Source: Curtobacterium sp. VKM Ac-1393 (lineage in GTDB: Bacteria > Actinomycetota > Actinomycetes > Actinomycetales > Microbacteriaceae). From it: DNA of 64,000 nucleotides. A program made the position numbers and the translations under genes. Position 1 is the stretch's first letter. Every line of letters begins with the position of its first letter. Location of the stretch: contig NZ_JADKRW010000001.1 of assembly GCF_015350995.1 (NCBI RefSeq), forward strand, positions 571,702 through 635,701. The letters are read 5' to 3'. A model generated the notes under the pieces. The model saw nothing but the letters and a program-made list of their open reading frames with translations. It was not told where the DNA came from and made no database searches. This document shows positions 35,501-43,579 of the stretch, in pieces.

Positions 35501-36129
35501 CCCGCTGCCAACCGGTACAGCGGTACGAGCCGGTCGACGACCCGCTCGACCGTCTGGTCGAACGCCCACAGCGACATCTGCGGCACGACCGAGCTCACCT
35601 TGATCGACACGTGGTCGACGTCGTCGCGGGCGAGCAGGTCCATCGTCGCCTGCAGCCGACGGTCGCTCTCGGCGCTGCCGAGCACGGCTTCGCCGAGCAG
35701 GTTCACGTTGAGCCGGGTGCCCGGTCCGCCCACCTTGGCGAGCGCGGGGCCGAGCTTCGCCGTGCTCGCGTCGATGACCAGGTGGCCGGTCATCCGGCGC
35801 AGGATCCGGCGAGCGGTCGGGATGACGGCCCACGGCGCCATGGTCGCGAAGCCTCCGCCGAGCGTCACCGCGCCGCGGAGGTACCAGGCGAGGAAATCGG
35901 GGACGTCGCGGCTGACCTGCTCGAGGTTGCGGGCGGCGACCCGGGGGTCGTCGGGGCGGATGACCTTGTCGACGAAGCTGCGCGTGAAGTCGAGGCCCCG
36001 CTCGTCACGCAGGGCTTCGGCGAGGCGGGCGGCACCGGCGTCCGGCTTCGCCCCGGCGGACGCCGCCAGCCACCGGCGGACCAGCGCAACGGCATCGTCG
36101 GTGCAGTCCTGGAGGCGGGCGCTCGGCAT
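32557..36129 (-). CDS. putA: Bifunctional proline dehydrogenase / glutamate-semialdehyde dehydrogenase
   Basis: 1190 residues. The PRODH barrel (~80-470) includes VSIKVSSVVPQMS and VRLVKGANLAMEH. The aldehyde dehydrogenase domain (~490-1000) has VVVPPWNFPIAIPAGG, ILTGSADTARSF and the catalytic Cys in AGQKCSAAS. A further ~170-residue C-terminal part follows. It oxidises proline to glutamate using FAD and NAD. There is no DNA-binding domain. The start at 36129 is set by TACGAT on the minus strand (36136-36141) six bases upstream. It completes the route from RocD product to glutamate. Confidence 0.94.
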   Translation of the reverse strand: MPSARLQDCTDDAVALVRRWLAASAGAKPDAGAARLAEALRDERGLDFTRSFVDKVIRPDDPRVAARNLEQVSRDVPDFLAWYLRGAVTLGGGFATMAPWAVIPTARRILRRMTGHLVIDASTAKLGPALAKVGGPGTRLNVNLLGEAVLGSAESDRRLQATMDLLARDDVDHVSIKVSSVVPQMSLWAFDQTVERVVDRLVPLYRLAAGPLASGGQAKFINLDVEEYGDLDVTLAVFRTMLDRDEFAGLQAGIVLQAYLPDAAGALESLTTWAQERRARGGAPITVRLVKGANLAMEHVDAIVHDWPLATWGSKRETDTAYLRMLDAALTPERTDAVRIGVAGHNLFDLATAWVLAQRRGVTDAVDVEMLLGMASTHADAVRADVGQILLYTPVVQPDEFDSAIAYLARRLQESASPENFIAAASDIDHDASVFDREHGRYLASVAALDEPVHATHRTQDRHRALGEPVLRDAFRNAPDTDPSVPANRAWALDVLRRVPRSQLGAQTIRGAKVADRSKLERIMARTAQAGVNWGRQDPSDRAELLDLIGHELETRRVDLIEVMAAETGKTFSEADTEVTGAVDAAHYYAERARRLGDIEGARYVPPRLTVVVPPWNFPIAIPAGGVLAALAAGSGVVLKPAPEAKRSGALLADVLWDAGVPHSLLQLVDLAEDELGRDLVGHPAVDRIILTGSADTARSFRWWRAGLPLSAETSGKNAIVVTPSADIDLAVQDIVQSAFGHAGQKCSAASLVVLVGTVGESERFRRQLVDATRTLRVAWPDDPTAQVGPVIAEPEGKLRQGLTELGPGESWLVQPAPLDDSGRLWSPGIRDGVRPGSDFHQTEYFGPVLGIMRAETLEQAIAIQNGTDYGLTAGIHSLDVDEVADWLASVRAGNLYVNRGITGAVVGRQPFGGWKRSSVGTGTKAGGPMYVATLGRWEPVPRTVHKSIQLHGLPPRVTAVIEAARSGLSFEEFDQVRAGALSDVRAREELYGGSHDLSGLVVQRNVLRHRPQSVIVRQAEDATAGDLVRALVAATAARAHILLSTARPLPGPLTQLLASSRSPLDVVDHLVESDQDFHARASSGDVFRANWTSGADDEPVDALGDMLAQGQDRPVHTAFGGPGARIRLIGGDPLALEEALGASIDVAIHDAPVVEAGLIEMLPFIREQSVSITAHRFGDVDADFSELRV

Positions 36130-36256
36130 GCTCCGATCGTATGCCGCACCTCCGACCTCACCTTGGAGCGCGCCGCACGTCGGCCAGGAGTCATCCGGAT
36201 GGATGAAAGACGCGGCACCGGGGTCGGTGGGTCCCCGTGGTCGATACGCTGACGGC

Positions 36257-36733
36257 ATGTCGAAGCAGGGCAACGATGGCCACGACTGGGCGACGTGGGA
36301 CGCCTACCACGATGTCTGGCGACGCCTCGACCGAGCGCTCGACCAGGCAGTCCAAGCGGGTGCCGGCATCTCGATCCCCGAGTTCGAGATCCTGATCGGC
36401 CTGCAGCGTGAGCCGGACCACCGGCTGCGCGTCCGCGACATCGCCGCCGGCATCGGCTGGGAGAAGTCGCGCGTCAGCCACCAGGTCACGCGCATGGTCT
36501 CCCGCGGCCTGGTCAGCCGCGCCGACTGCCCGACCGACGGCCGCGGCAGCTGGGTGGAGATGACCCCCGACGGCCGCCGCGCGGTGCTCGCCGGCATCCG
36601 TGCGCACACCGGTGCGTTGGAAGACCTGTTCTGGAGGCCCGTGGGGACCGATGCGGACACGCTCCGGTCCGTCAGTGCGCGCGTCCAGGACGCGATCGGC
36701 CCCGACGTGTCGGACGAGGCCGCCTCCGAGTAG
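36257..36733 (+). CDS. MarR family transcriptional regulator
   Basis: 158 residues. The winged helix is LRVRDIAAGIGWEKSRVSHQVTRMVSRGLVSR with wing GRGSWVEMTPDGR. It is divergent from putA, and both genes are leaderless (TACGCT at 36245-36250, six bases before ATG). Control of putA is possible but no operator is evident. Confidence 0.88.
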   Translation: MSKQGNDGHDWATWDAYHDVWRRLDRALDQAVQAGAGISIPEFEILIGLQREPDHRLRVRDIAAGIGWEKSRVSHQVTRMVSRGLVSRADCPTDGRGSWVEMTPDGRRAVLAGIRAHTGALEDLFWRPVGTDADTLRSVSARVQDAIGPDVSDEAASE

Positions 36734-36815
36734 CGGCCCGCTCACCTCCGCCGAGGTTCCACGACACGCCGCCCGAGCAGCGCCGAGGTTCCACGGACGC
36801 CCCTGAGCCGCGCCC

Positions 36816-36841
36816 AGATGCCGAGATTTCGGAACCTCGGG
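36816..36841 (+). repeat. Dispersed palindromic element, copy A
   Basis: 26 bases identical to 50128-50153. With CGAGGTTCC at about 36785 it forms a hairpin whose right arm is GGAACCTCG. It sits in the intergenic region between the MarR gene and the anti-sigma gene, which also holds further CCGAGGTTCC copies and a long G/C-only run. Confidence 0.8.
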
Positions 36842-36885
36842 GGCTGGGAGCGGGGGCGGGGCGGGCGGGAGCGCGGGCGGGCGGG

Positions 36886-37593
36886 TCAGAGGTCGACTAC
36901 TGCGAGGGCGCCCTGCTCGCCGCGGAGCCGCACCTGCACGCTCGCGATGTCGTCGCGCGGGATGTCCGTCGACGCCGACAGCCCCTTCGCGTCCGCGCCG
37001 GCGGCCGTCCACGAGCCGACGATCTGCGCGGTGCCGTCGGACCGGACGACGACCAGGTCGTACATGACCGAGCCGTCCGCCGCCCACTCCTTGCCACCGT
37101 ACGAGCAGCCCCAGTCGAACCGGGTGCCCCACTGTTCGCCGCTGACGGCCAGGTCGACGTCGAGGCCCTGGGCCCCGGTCAGGTCGTAGCGGTCCGCCGC
37201 GGCCGATGTCGAGGGGCTCCCCCCGGCCTGCACCGATCCACGGTCCCCCGCGGTGCCGACGGCGAGCCCGCCCAGGACCGCGGCGACCACCGCGAGCCCC
37301 GCGGTGGCGGCGACCCAGACCCGGCGACGACGGCGACGGTGTCGAACGCGGTGCGCGACGGAGGCGAGGGTGCTCTCGGAACCGGTGTCGGGCCTCCCGT
37401 CCGGCTCGGCGATCTCGATCGCCTGGTCGGCCGGCAGCTTGGCGAGCAGCCCTGGTAGGCCGACCAGCTCGGCGACGGCGGCCGTGCAGCGGTCGCACGA
37501 CTCCAGGTGCCGCTCGTACTCGAGCCGCTCGTCCGGGCTCAGGGACCCGAGCACGTACGCCGCATCCCACTCTGCGTAGCGGTCGTCGCTCAT
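36886..37593 (-). CDS. Zinc-type anti-sigma factor (RskA/ZAS-like)
   Basis: 235 residues. The ZAS motif His29-x3-Cys33-x2-Cys36 lies in YERHLESCDRC. A basic stretch then precedes one transmembrane helix (VWVAATAGLAVVAAVLGG, ~92-113) and an extracytoplasmic RskA-type domain. It should hold the ECF sigma encoded immediately upstream. The start overlaps the sigma gene's stop by four bases. Confidence 0.92.
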   Translation of the reverse strand: MSDDRYAEWDAAYVLGSLSPDERLEYERHLESCDRCTAAVAELVGLPGLLAKLPADQAIEIAEPDGRPDTGSESTLASVAHRVRHRRRRRRVWVAATAGLAVVAAVLGGLAVGTAGDRGSVQAGGSPSTSAAADRYDLTGAQGLDVDLAVSGEQWGTRFDWGCSYGGKEWAADGSVMYDLVVVRSDGTAQIVGSWTAAGADAKGLSASTDIPRDDIASVQVRLRGEQGALAVVDL

Positions 37594-38105
37594 CGGGTCA
37601 CTCCTCGTTCCTGCAGTGCGAGCCGCAGGGCTCGCAGCCCGTAGTGCAGCCGCGACTTCGCGGTGCCCTCGGGGACGTCGTGTCGTCGTGCGATCTCCGG
37701 CACCGTGTGGCCGAGCCAGTAGGCGTCCACCACCACGCGGCGGTGGTCCGGGGAGAGCGACGCGAGCGCGTCGGCCACGACGATGCGGTCGAGCACGGCG
37801 TCGGTGCGGTCCGACTCGGCGCGGTCGACCGGGTGTTCGGTGCCGAGCTCTCGGCGGTTCCGGGCCGACCGGGCGTCGTCGACGACCAGGTTCCGCGCGA
37901 CCGTGAACAGCCAGGCGCGGGCGCTGTCCGGCGCGCGTTCCAGCACCGCCGGACGCTGCCAGGCGCGGACCATGGTCTCCTGCACGACGTCCTCGACCGC
38001 CGAGCCGTCCCGCGTCAGGTGCCGGACGTACCGGGTGAGCGCGTCACCGTGCTCGCGGTAGAGCGTCGCGAGCAGCTCGTCAGCGGAACGACTCGTCACG
38101 GTCAC
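37590..38105 (-). CDS. ECF sigma factor (SigK/SigL-like)
   Basis: 171 residues with region 2 (DVVQETMVRAWQRP) and region 4 (LSPDHRRVVVDAYWLGHTVPEIARRHDVPEGTAKSRL, given here as family landmarks). It is flanked by a secreted YceI protein upstream and its anti-sigma downstream, all with four-base overlaps. GTG start. In mycobacterial SigK/SigL loci the anti-sigma is membrane-bound and released by proteolysis. Confidence 0.93.
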   Translation of the reverse strand: MTVTSRSADELLATLYREHGDALTRYVRHLTRDGSAVEDVVQETMVRAWQRPAVLERAPDSARAWLFTVARNLVVDDARSARNRRELGTEHPVDRAESDRTDAVLDRIVVADALASLSPDHRRVVVDAYWLGHTVPEIARRHDVPEGTAKSRLHYGLRALRLALQERGVTR

Positions 38106-38791
38106 TTCTGCAGGTCGAGGGAGAACTCGACGGAGCCCTTCCCGTCCACGGTGACGAAGCCGAGCGAGGGTGCCTTCACGCCGTAGTCGGCGAAGGTGAT
38201 CGGCACCGAGCCTGCGACCTGCACGGTGCCGCCCTTGCCGACGGCGACCTGCGCGTCGGCCGTGACGGCCTTCGTGACGCCGTGCAGGTCCATCGTGCCG
38301 GTCAGGGTGACGTCCTGCGTGCTGCCGTCGAGCGCCTTCGAGACGTCGACGGGCTTGGTGAGCGTGAAGATCGCCGTCGGGAACTTGTCCGTCTCGAGTG
38401 CGGTGTCCCGGAAGTAGGCGTCCCGCGCTGACTCGGGGGTGGTGATCTTCGCCACCTGGACCGTGACCGTCGCCTTCGCGAGGGAACCGCCGTCGACCTC
38501 GGCGGTGCCCTTGACGTCCTTCGTGCGTCCGACCACGTTCACATCATTCCCCTGCAGGACCTCGTGCACCCGGTAGCCGGCGTACGAACTGCTCTGGCTG
38601 GTCCAGGTGCCGTCGGCGCTCGCTGCGTCGAGGCTGGCGGACGACGTCGCCTGCAGCGAGGGGGCTGCGGCGGCCTGCCCGTTGACGGTGTTCGCGTAGA
38701 TGGACGGGCCGGCGATGACGGCTGCGGCTGCGATGACCACGACGCCGGTGGAGATGCCGATGATGACCTTGGTGCGTGTGCGGAGTCCCAT
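38102..38791 (-). CDS. YceI-family extracytoplasmic protein
   Basis: 229 residues: an N-terminal anchor (VIIGISTGVVVIAAAAVIAG) followed by a YceI lipocalin-like domain (SSSYAGYRVHEVL ... LTGTMDLHGVTKAVTADAQV ... SVPITFADYGV). YceI proteins bind polyprenoid-type lipids. It is the first gene of the yceI-sigma-anti-sigma operon, so it is the probable main target of this sigma factor. Confidence 0.9.
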   Translation of the reverse strand: MGLRTRTKVIIGISTGVVVIAAAAVIAGPSIYANTVNGQAAAAPSLQATSSASLDAASADGTWTSQSSSYAGYRVHEVLQGNDVNVVGRTKDVKGTAEVDGGSLAKATVTVQVAKITTPESARDAYFRDTALETDKFPTAIFTLTKPVDVSKALDGSTQDVTLTGTMDLHGVTKAVTADAQVAVGKGGTVQVAGSVPITFADYGVKAPSLGFVTVDGKGSVEFSLDLQK

Positions 38792-38799
38792 ACCCAGAC

Positions 38800-38824
38800 G
38801 ACGAGGTGGTGAGGTGGATCGTTC
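38800..38824 (-). promoter_or_regulatory. Candidate ECF promoter of the yceI operon
   Basis: On the minus strand GAAC (38821-38824), exactly 17 bases, then CGTC (38800-38803), about eight bases before the yceI ATG. ECF promoters commonly read GAAC-N16/17-CGTC, so the operon may be self-regulated. Confidence 0.45.
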
Positions 38825-38877
38825 AAACGGGTTTCCGTCGGAGGTGCGGGCGCGGGCCGGTCCCGTCGGTCGGTCGG

Positions 38878-40242
38878 TCAGCGACCGCTGAGGTCGTAGG
38901 GGCGCACCGTCGAGTCGACCGTCGTCAGGTACCCACCCCCGGCGAGCGCCGTGGGCAGCGTGATGGTGCGGAGCACGGACGGCGTCTTACCGGCGGTGTC
39001 GATCTGGGTGATCTTCCCCTCGTCGCCCCGCGTCACGAATACACTGCGGCCGTCGTCGGTCGCCGCGGAGAACCGCACCGACGCCCCGGTGGCCGGCTGT
39101 CCGGCGACCGGGCCGTTCCGCAGCGGCGTGAGCGCGACCGCGGTCGTGCGGCCGTCGTAGACACCGTCGGCCTGCTTCCGCACCAGGACGAGCGAGTCCC
39201 CGGTGCCGGACGTCAACGCGACGGCGGCGAACCGAGCGGTCACGGCGACCCGGGTGAAGGAGCCGTCGCCCAGGTCGACGCTGCTGATCTTGCTCGACGA
39301 CGTGGACGAGGTGGTCAGGAAGGCGGGGACGGCGTTCCACGGGGTGCCGGCCGCCGTGCTCCCGGCCTGGGTACCGACCGCGGTCGTCCCGTCCGGTGCC
39401 ATGCGAGGCCGGTAGCTCTGCACGCTCGGCTCCGGGTAGGCGACGGACCGGGATCCCGCGAAGCCGGTCCGCGTGACGCGGACGGTCTGCACGCCGGCGG
39501 CCAGGTCGGAGCCGATGACGGTCCCGCTCGCGTTGACGATCGGGCCGTGCGGGTAGGCACCGAGGGGCGTGGTCGCGACGGGCCGCGGGTGGGTCGTGCC
39601 CCGCATGATCGCGGACACGGAGTAGGCGTCGAGGCGTCCGCCCGCGGTGACGACCAGGCGCAGGGGGTTGCCGACCAGGAAGGTCTCGACCTCTTCGGTG
39701 CCGCGCTTGCCCGTCGTCGCGAGCTGCACCGCCGAGGTGTCGATCCGCACGGTGCGCTCGGTGTTCCGTCGCAGGTCGATGACCGTGACCCGCTGGCGTT
39801 CGGAGCCGTCGAAGTCGGAGCCGACCGCCAGGTGTCGGTGCGTGGTGTCGGTCGACAGCCAGCCGGCACGCTCCCAGCGGCCGTCACCGTTGGGGATCGC
39901 GTAGCGCTGCACGATGCGCGCGGTGCCGCGCGGGCTGATGGCCAGGACGTCCAGCTGCGGCTTCGACTCGTCCACGAACGCGATCCGTCCGTGACCGAGC
40001 TGCACGGAGCCGGCGTGCGTGCCGAACTCGATCCCGCTCAGGGTGCCGGTCCGCCGGCCCGTGACGGCGTCGTTGACGTACAGGCGTTCCGCCGCTGGAT
40101 CAGCCGTGACGAGCCAGATGTGGTGGGCGGTCGGGGTCGCGGCGGGTGCCGCCGAGGCGGGGACGGCGATCGCTGTGGCGGCGAGGGGAAGGATCGCCGT
40201 GAGGACGAGGGCGGGGAGGAAACGGGCAGGTCGAGCGGACAT
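38878..40242 (-). CDS. Secreted beta-propeller protein, AztD-like zinc chaperone candidate
   Basis: 454 residues. A signal peptide (FLPALVLTAILPLAATAIAV...ASA) is followed by repeated blades (HHIWLVTADPAAERLYVND, VTVIDLRRNTERTV, SVFVTRGDEGKITQIDTAGK). It contains scattered histidines, including HH directly after the mature N-terminus. A Zur-like box overlaps its -10. These features fit the AztD periplasmic zinc metallochaperone family; no aztABC transporter genes are in the window. CAGGAG precedes the ATG. Confidence 0.7.
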   Translation of the reverse strand: MSARPARFLPALVLTAILPLAATAIAVPASAAPAATPTAHHIWLVTADPAAERLYVNDAVTGRRTGTLSGIEFGTHAGSVQLGHGRIAFVDESKPQLDVLAISPRGTARIVQRYAIPNGDGRWERAGWLSTDTTHRHLAVGSDFDGSERQRVTVIDLRRNTERTVRIDTSAVQLATTGKRGTEEVETFLVGNPLRLVVTAGGRLDAYSVSAIMRGTTHPRPVATTPLGAYPHGPIVNASGTVIGSDLAAGVQTVRVTRTGFAGSRSVAYPEPSVQSYRPRMAPDGTTAVGTQAGSTAAGTPWNAVPAFLTTSSTSSSKISSVDLGDGSFTRVAVTARFAAVALTSGTGDSLVLVRKQADGVYDGRTTAVALTPLRNGPVAGQPATGASVRFSAATDDGRSVFVTRGDEGKITQIDTAGKTPSVLRTITLPTALAGGGYLTTVDSTVRPYDLSGR

Positions 40243-40279
40243 GGGGCTCCTGGATCAGGGTCGGATGACGGTCCTCCAA

Positions 40280-40296
40280 ATGATAACCGTTCTCAT
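40280..40296. promoter_or_regulatory. Zur-like operator
   Basis: ATGATAAC-C-GTTCTCAT, a 17-base dyad with one mismatch, close to actinobacterial Zur boxes. On the minus strand it contains TATCAT, a good -10 for the AztD-like gene 38 bases downstream, so binding would block transcription. Confidence 0.65.
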
Positions 40297-40372
40297 CTCG
40301 ACCAGACGATCCGTGCCGTGCGACGCACCGGACTCCCCGCCTTCCACCAACCGTCCGTGCCAGGGTCGAGGC

Positions 40373-41230
40373 GTGCAGAACTCCACGACAGTCGTCATCG
40401 CCGGCTGCGGCGACCTCGGAACCGAGGCCGGCCTGCGGTTCGCCGAACAGGGCCACGAGGTGATCGGCCTCCGCCGCCGCGCCGAGCTGATCCCGGCGCC
40501 GATCACCGGACGGAGCGTCGACCTGCGCCACGAGGTCCCCGAGATCCCCGCCGACACCGCCGTGGTCGTCGTGGCCTTCGCCGCCGGCAGCCGCGACGTC
40601 GACGAGTACCGCGCCACCTACGTCGACGGCCTGCGGAACGTGCTCGACGGCATCGACGCCTCGGACGCCGATCCCCGCCTGCTCGTGGTGTCCTCGACCG
40701 CGGTGTACGACGTCGACGACGGCAGCGCGGTCACCGAGGACACCCCGGCGCACGGCGCGACCCCGACCGCTTCGGTCCTGGTGGAGGCCGAGGTGCTCCT
40801 GCGCGAGCGCGCTCCCGGCGCCGTGCTGGTGCGGCTGTCCGGGGTTTACGGTCCGGGCCGTGAACGTCTCATCGACCAGGTCCGCTCCGGTGCCGCACGC
40901 CTGGCGCCGGGCACCTCGCCGCACACGAACCGGATCCACCGCGACGACGCCGCCGCGGCGCTCGTGCACCTGGCGACCGTGCCGGACCCGGCGCCGACCT
41001 ACCTCGGCACCGACGACGAACCGAGCCGGCTTGACGACGTGCTGCGGTTCCTGGCCGCCGAGCTCGACCTGCCCGAACCCGTGACCGGCGACGGCGGTGC
41101 CCGGCAGTCCGGTGGTGACAAGCGCTTGTCGAACGCGCTGCTCCGGTCCACCGGCTGGACTCCGCAGTACCCGACCTTCCGCGAGGGCTACCGCGCCGTC
41201 CTGGCTGGCGAGGGCACCCGACACCCCTGA
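40373..41230 (+). CDS. NAD(P)-dependent oxidoreductase, SDR-like
   Basis: 285 residues: TTVVIAGCGDLGTEAGLRFAEQGHEVIGLRR is a Rossmann start, followed by SSTAVYDVD and VLVRLSGVYGPGR typical of YeeZ-like atypical SDRs. Substrate unknown. The GTG at 40373 lies six bases after CAGGGT, a variant -10, with no ribosome site. Confidence 0.85.
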   Translation: MQNSTTVVIAGCGDLGTEAGLRFAEQGHEVIGLRRRAELIPAPITGRSVDLRHEVPEIPADTAVVVVAFAAGSRDVDEYRATYVDGLRNVLDGIDASDADPRLLVVSSTAVYDVDDGSAVTEDTPAHGATPTASVLVEAEVLLRERAPGAVLVRLSGVYGPGRERLIDQVRSGAARLAPGTSPHTNRIHRDDAAAALVHLATVPDPAPTYLGTDDEPSRLDDVLRFLAAELDLPEPVTGDGGARQSGGDKRLSNALLRSTGWTPQYPTFREGYRAVLAGEGTRHP

Positions 41231-41251
41231 CCCGTCGAGACACCGGTTCTC

Positions 41252-41287
41252 CGACAGGACACCACGTGATCACCTGGTGTCCTGTCG
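41252..41287. terminator. Bidirectional hairpin terminator
   Basis: A 13-bp stem plus a 3-bp inner stem (41252-41264 with 41275-41287) between two convergent genes. Confidence 0.75.
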
Positions 41288-41328
41288 CGAAGAGGGTGCG
41301 GACGAAAGCGAGCAGCGCGCGCGACCGC

Positions 41329-42327
41329 TCAGTGCCCGCGGTGGTCCTGGATCGTGATCCGCGGCCCGAACGCCGGCTTCCGGAACCCCGAGCCGCCGAT
41401 CAGCCGCACGACCCGCTCCCGGTGCCCCCGCCACGGCTCGAGCAGCTCGAGCATCCCGTCGTCGTCGACCGGTCCCCCGGTCAACGCCCACCCGACCAGC
41501 GCCGGCACGTGGAAGTCCCCGACGCTCGGCGAATCGGGGTCGCCGTGGGAGCGCTGCGCGGTCTCCGCAGCCGTCCACCTGCCGATGCCCGGGATCGACT
41601 GCAGCCGCGCGGACACGACCGCACCGCCACGACCGAGCGTCAGCGTCCGCTCGAGCGCCGGAGCCACCCGCACCGCGCGCATCACCGTCGCCGACCGTCC
41701 GGGCTCGATGCCGGCCTTGTGCCACTCCCAGCTCGGGATGCGTGCCCACTCGTCGGCCGTCGGCGGCACCGTCAGACCGTCCGGCGCGGGCCCCGGTGCC
41801 CGGGTGCCGTAGCGACGCAACAGGTACCGCCAGGCGCCCCACGCCTGCCGCGAGGTCACCTTCTGCTCCATGATCGCCGGCACGAGCATCGCGACGACGG
41901 TGTTCGTGCGGACCAGCCGGAGTCCGGGTTGCCGGTGCCGGGCGGCAGCGAGGAACGCGTGCCCGGAGACGTCGAACCCGTCCCAGTCGTCGCCGCGACC
42001 GAGCATCTCCGGCGCGTGCTCGACCGCCCACGGAGCACCGTCGCCCCACGCCGAGACCGCGATGGTGTCGCCCGCCGCCCGGATCGCCACGGAAGCGGGG
42101 CCGGTGGGCGTCCGCAGGGCGAGCCACACGACCGACCCGACCACCCTGTAGGCGGGGTCGCCGGAGCCGCGCTGCAGGGGCCGCAGGGTCGACGCGACGT
42201 CCACCGGGCCTCCCGGTCGGTACACCGTGTCGACGCGAGCCGCGTCGCCGGACGCACCAGGAGCACCCGACGCGCACGACGCACCGGACGCGTCACCGGA
42301 CGACGAGGCGGAGGCGAGCAGGGACAC
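41329..42327 (-). CDS. AlkA-like DNA-3-methyladenine glycosylase
   Basis: 332 residues. The HhH-GPD fold is shown by LQSIPGIGRWTAAE (helix-hairpin-helix) and the catalytic Asp in SVGDFHVPALV. A ~90-residue N-terminal domain precedes it. It removes alkylated purines from DNA. The GTG at 42327 is chosen because TACCAT (42334-42339, minus strand) is six bases upstream; an ATG eight codons earlier would overlap that box. Confidence 0.87.
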   Translation of the reverse strand: MSLLASASSSGDASGASCASGAPGASGDAARVDTVYRPGGPVDVASTLRPLQRGSGDPAYRVVGSVVWLALRTPTGPASVAIRAAGDTIAVSAWGDGAPWAVEHAPEMLGRGDDWDGFDVSGHAFLAAARHRQPGLRLVRTNTVVAMLVPAIMEQKVTSRQAWGAWRYLLRRYGTRAPGPAPDGLTVPPTADEWARIPSWEWHKAGIEPGRSATVMRAVRVAPALERTLTLGRGGAVVSARLQSIPGIGRWTAAETAQRSHGDPDSPSVGDFHVPALVGWALTGGPVDDDGMLELLEPWRGHRERVVRLIGGSGFRKPAFGPRITIQDHRGH

Positions 42328-42414
42328 ACGGGGATGGTAATGCGCAACCACCGTCAGTCATGATGGTCGCAGTCCCCCACGACCCCCACCGCACCACCCG
42401 ACGACGGAGTTCCC

Positions 42415-43443
42415 ATGCGCATCGGCATCCTCACCTCCGGAGGCGACTGCCCCGGCCTGAACGCGGTCATCCGCGCGATCGTCCTGAAGGGCATCGCGAT
42501 CCACGGCCACGAGTTCGTCGGGTTCCGCGACGGCTGGCGCGGCGTCGTCGACGGCGACATCGTCCCGCTCGGCCGCAAGGACATCCAGGGCATCGCCAAG
42601 CAGGGCGGCACGATCCTCGGCACCAGCCGCACGAACCCCTTCGAGGGCCCGAACGGCGGTGTGGAGAACATCGAGCGCATGCTCGAGCGCCACGGCATCG
42701 ACGCCATCGTCGCGATCGGTGGCGAGGGCACCCTGGCCGCAGCGAAGCGCCTGACCGATGCGGGGCTGAAGATCGTCGGCGTCCCGAAGACGGTCGACAA
42801 CGACCTGGGCGCGACCGACTACACCTTCGGTTTCGACACCGCCGTCGCGATCGCGACCGAGGCGATGGACCGCCTGCGCACCACGGGCGAGTCGCACTCC
42901 CGCTGCATGGTCGCCGAGGTCATGGGACGGCACGTCGGCTGGATCGCGCTGCACTCCGGCATGGCCGCCGGTGCGCACGCGATCCTGATCCCGGAGCAGA
43001 AGACGAGCATGGAGCAGATCGCGAAGTGGGTGCGCGCCGCCTACGACCGTGGTCGTGCACCGCTCGTCGTGGTGGCCGAGGGCTTCGTCCCCGACCACGA
43101 GGACAACGCCCACACCGAGCGCGGGCTCGACGCCTTCGGGCGTCCGCGGCTCGGCGGCATCGGCGAGCGCCTCGCGCCGCTGATCGAGGAGATGACGGGC
43201 ATCGAGACGCGTGCGACGACCCTCGGGCACATCCAGCGCGGTGGGACGCCGACGGCCTACGACCGGGTGCTGTCGACGCGGCTCGGCCTGGCGGCCATCG
43301 ACTCGGTGGTCGAGGAGCGCTGGGGCCGGATGGTCGCGCTGAAGGGCACGGACATCGTGCACGTCTCGTTCGACGAGGCGCTCGGCGAGCTGAAGACCGT
43401 GCCGCAGGCACGCTTCGACGAGGCCGCCATCATGTTCGGATGA
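42415..43443 (+). CDS. pfkA: 6-phosphofructokinase
   Basis: 342 residues, group A PFK. ILTSGGDCPGLNAVIR, AIGGEGTLAAA, VPKTVDNDL, the sugar-binding MGRHVGWIALHSG and LGHIQRGGTP are all present. The residue equivalent to E. coli Gly124 is Lys (PKTVDND), while the 104 position is Gly (GGEGT). This mixture leaves ATP versus pyrophosphate as donor open. GGAG lies five bases before the ATG. Confidence 0.96.
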   Translation: MRIGILTSGGDCPGLNAVIRAIVLKGIAIHGHEFVGFRDGWRGVVDGDIVPLGRKDIQGIAKQGGTILGTSRTNPFEGPNGGVENIERMLERHGIDAIVAIGGEGTLAAAKRLTDAGLKIVGVPKTVDNDLGATDYTFGFDTAVAIATEAMDRLRTTGESHSRCMVAEVMGRHVGWIALHSGMAAGAHAILIPEQKTSMEQIAKWVRAAYDRGRAPLVVVAEGFVPDHEDNAHTERGLDAFGRPRLGGIGERLAPLIEEMTGIETRATTLGHIQRGGTPTAYDRVLSTRLGLAAIDSVVEERWGRMVALKGTDIVHVSFDEALGELKTVPQARFDEAAIMFG

Positions 43444-43466
43444 GTACTCGTCTGGGCGCTGGCTGG

Positions 43467-43523
43467 GGGCGTACCTGGCCGTTTCGGGCGTACCTGGTCG
43501 TTTCTTTCGACCCGGTACGCCCG
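43467..43523 (+). terminator. Tandem repeat and hairpin after pfkA
   Basis: A 19-base unit starting GGGCGTACCTGG is repeated at 43467 and 43486 (one mismatch). The second copy forms a 10-bp stem with 43514-43523, extended by a 5-bp inner stem. Confidence 0.65.
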
Positions 43524-43579
43524 GTTCCGCCCGGCATCGTGGCAGGCACAGCCGGGAGGCCCGGGGTAGCGTCCGGCGC

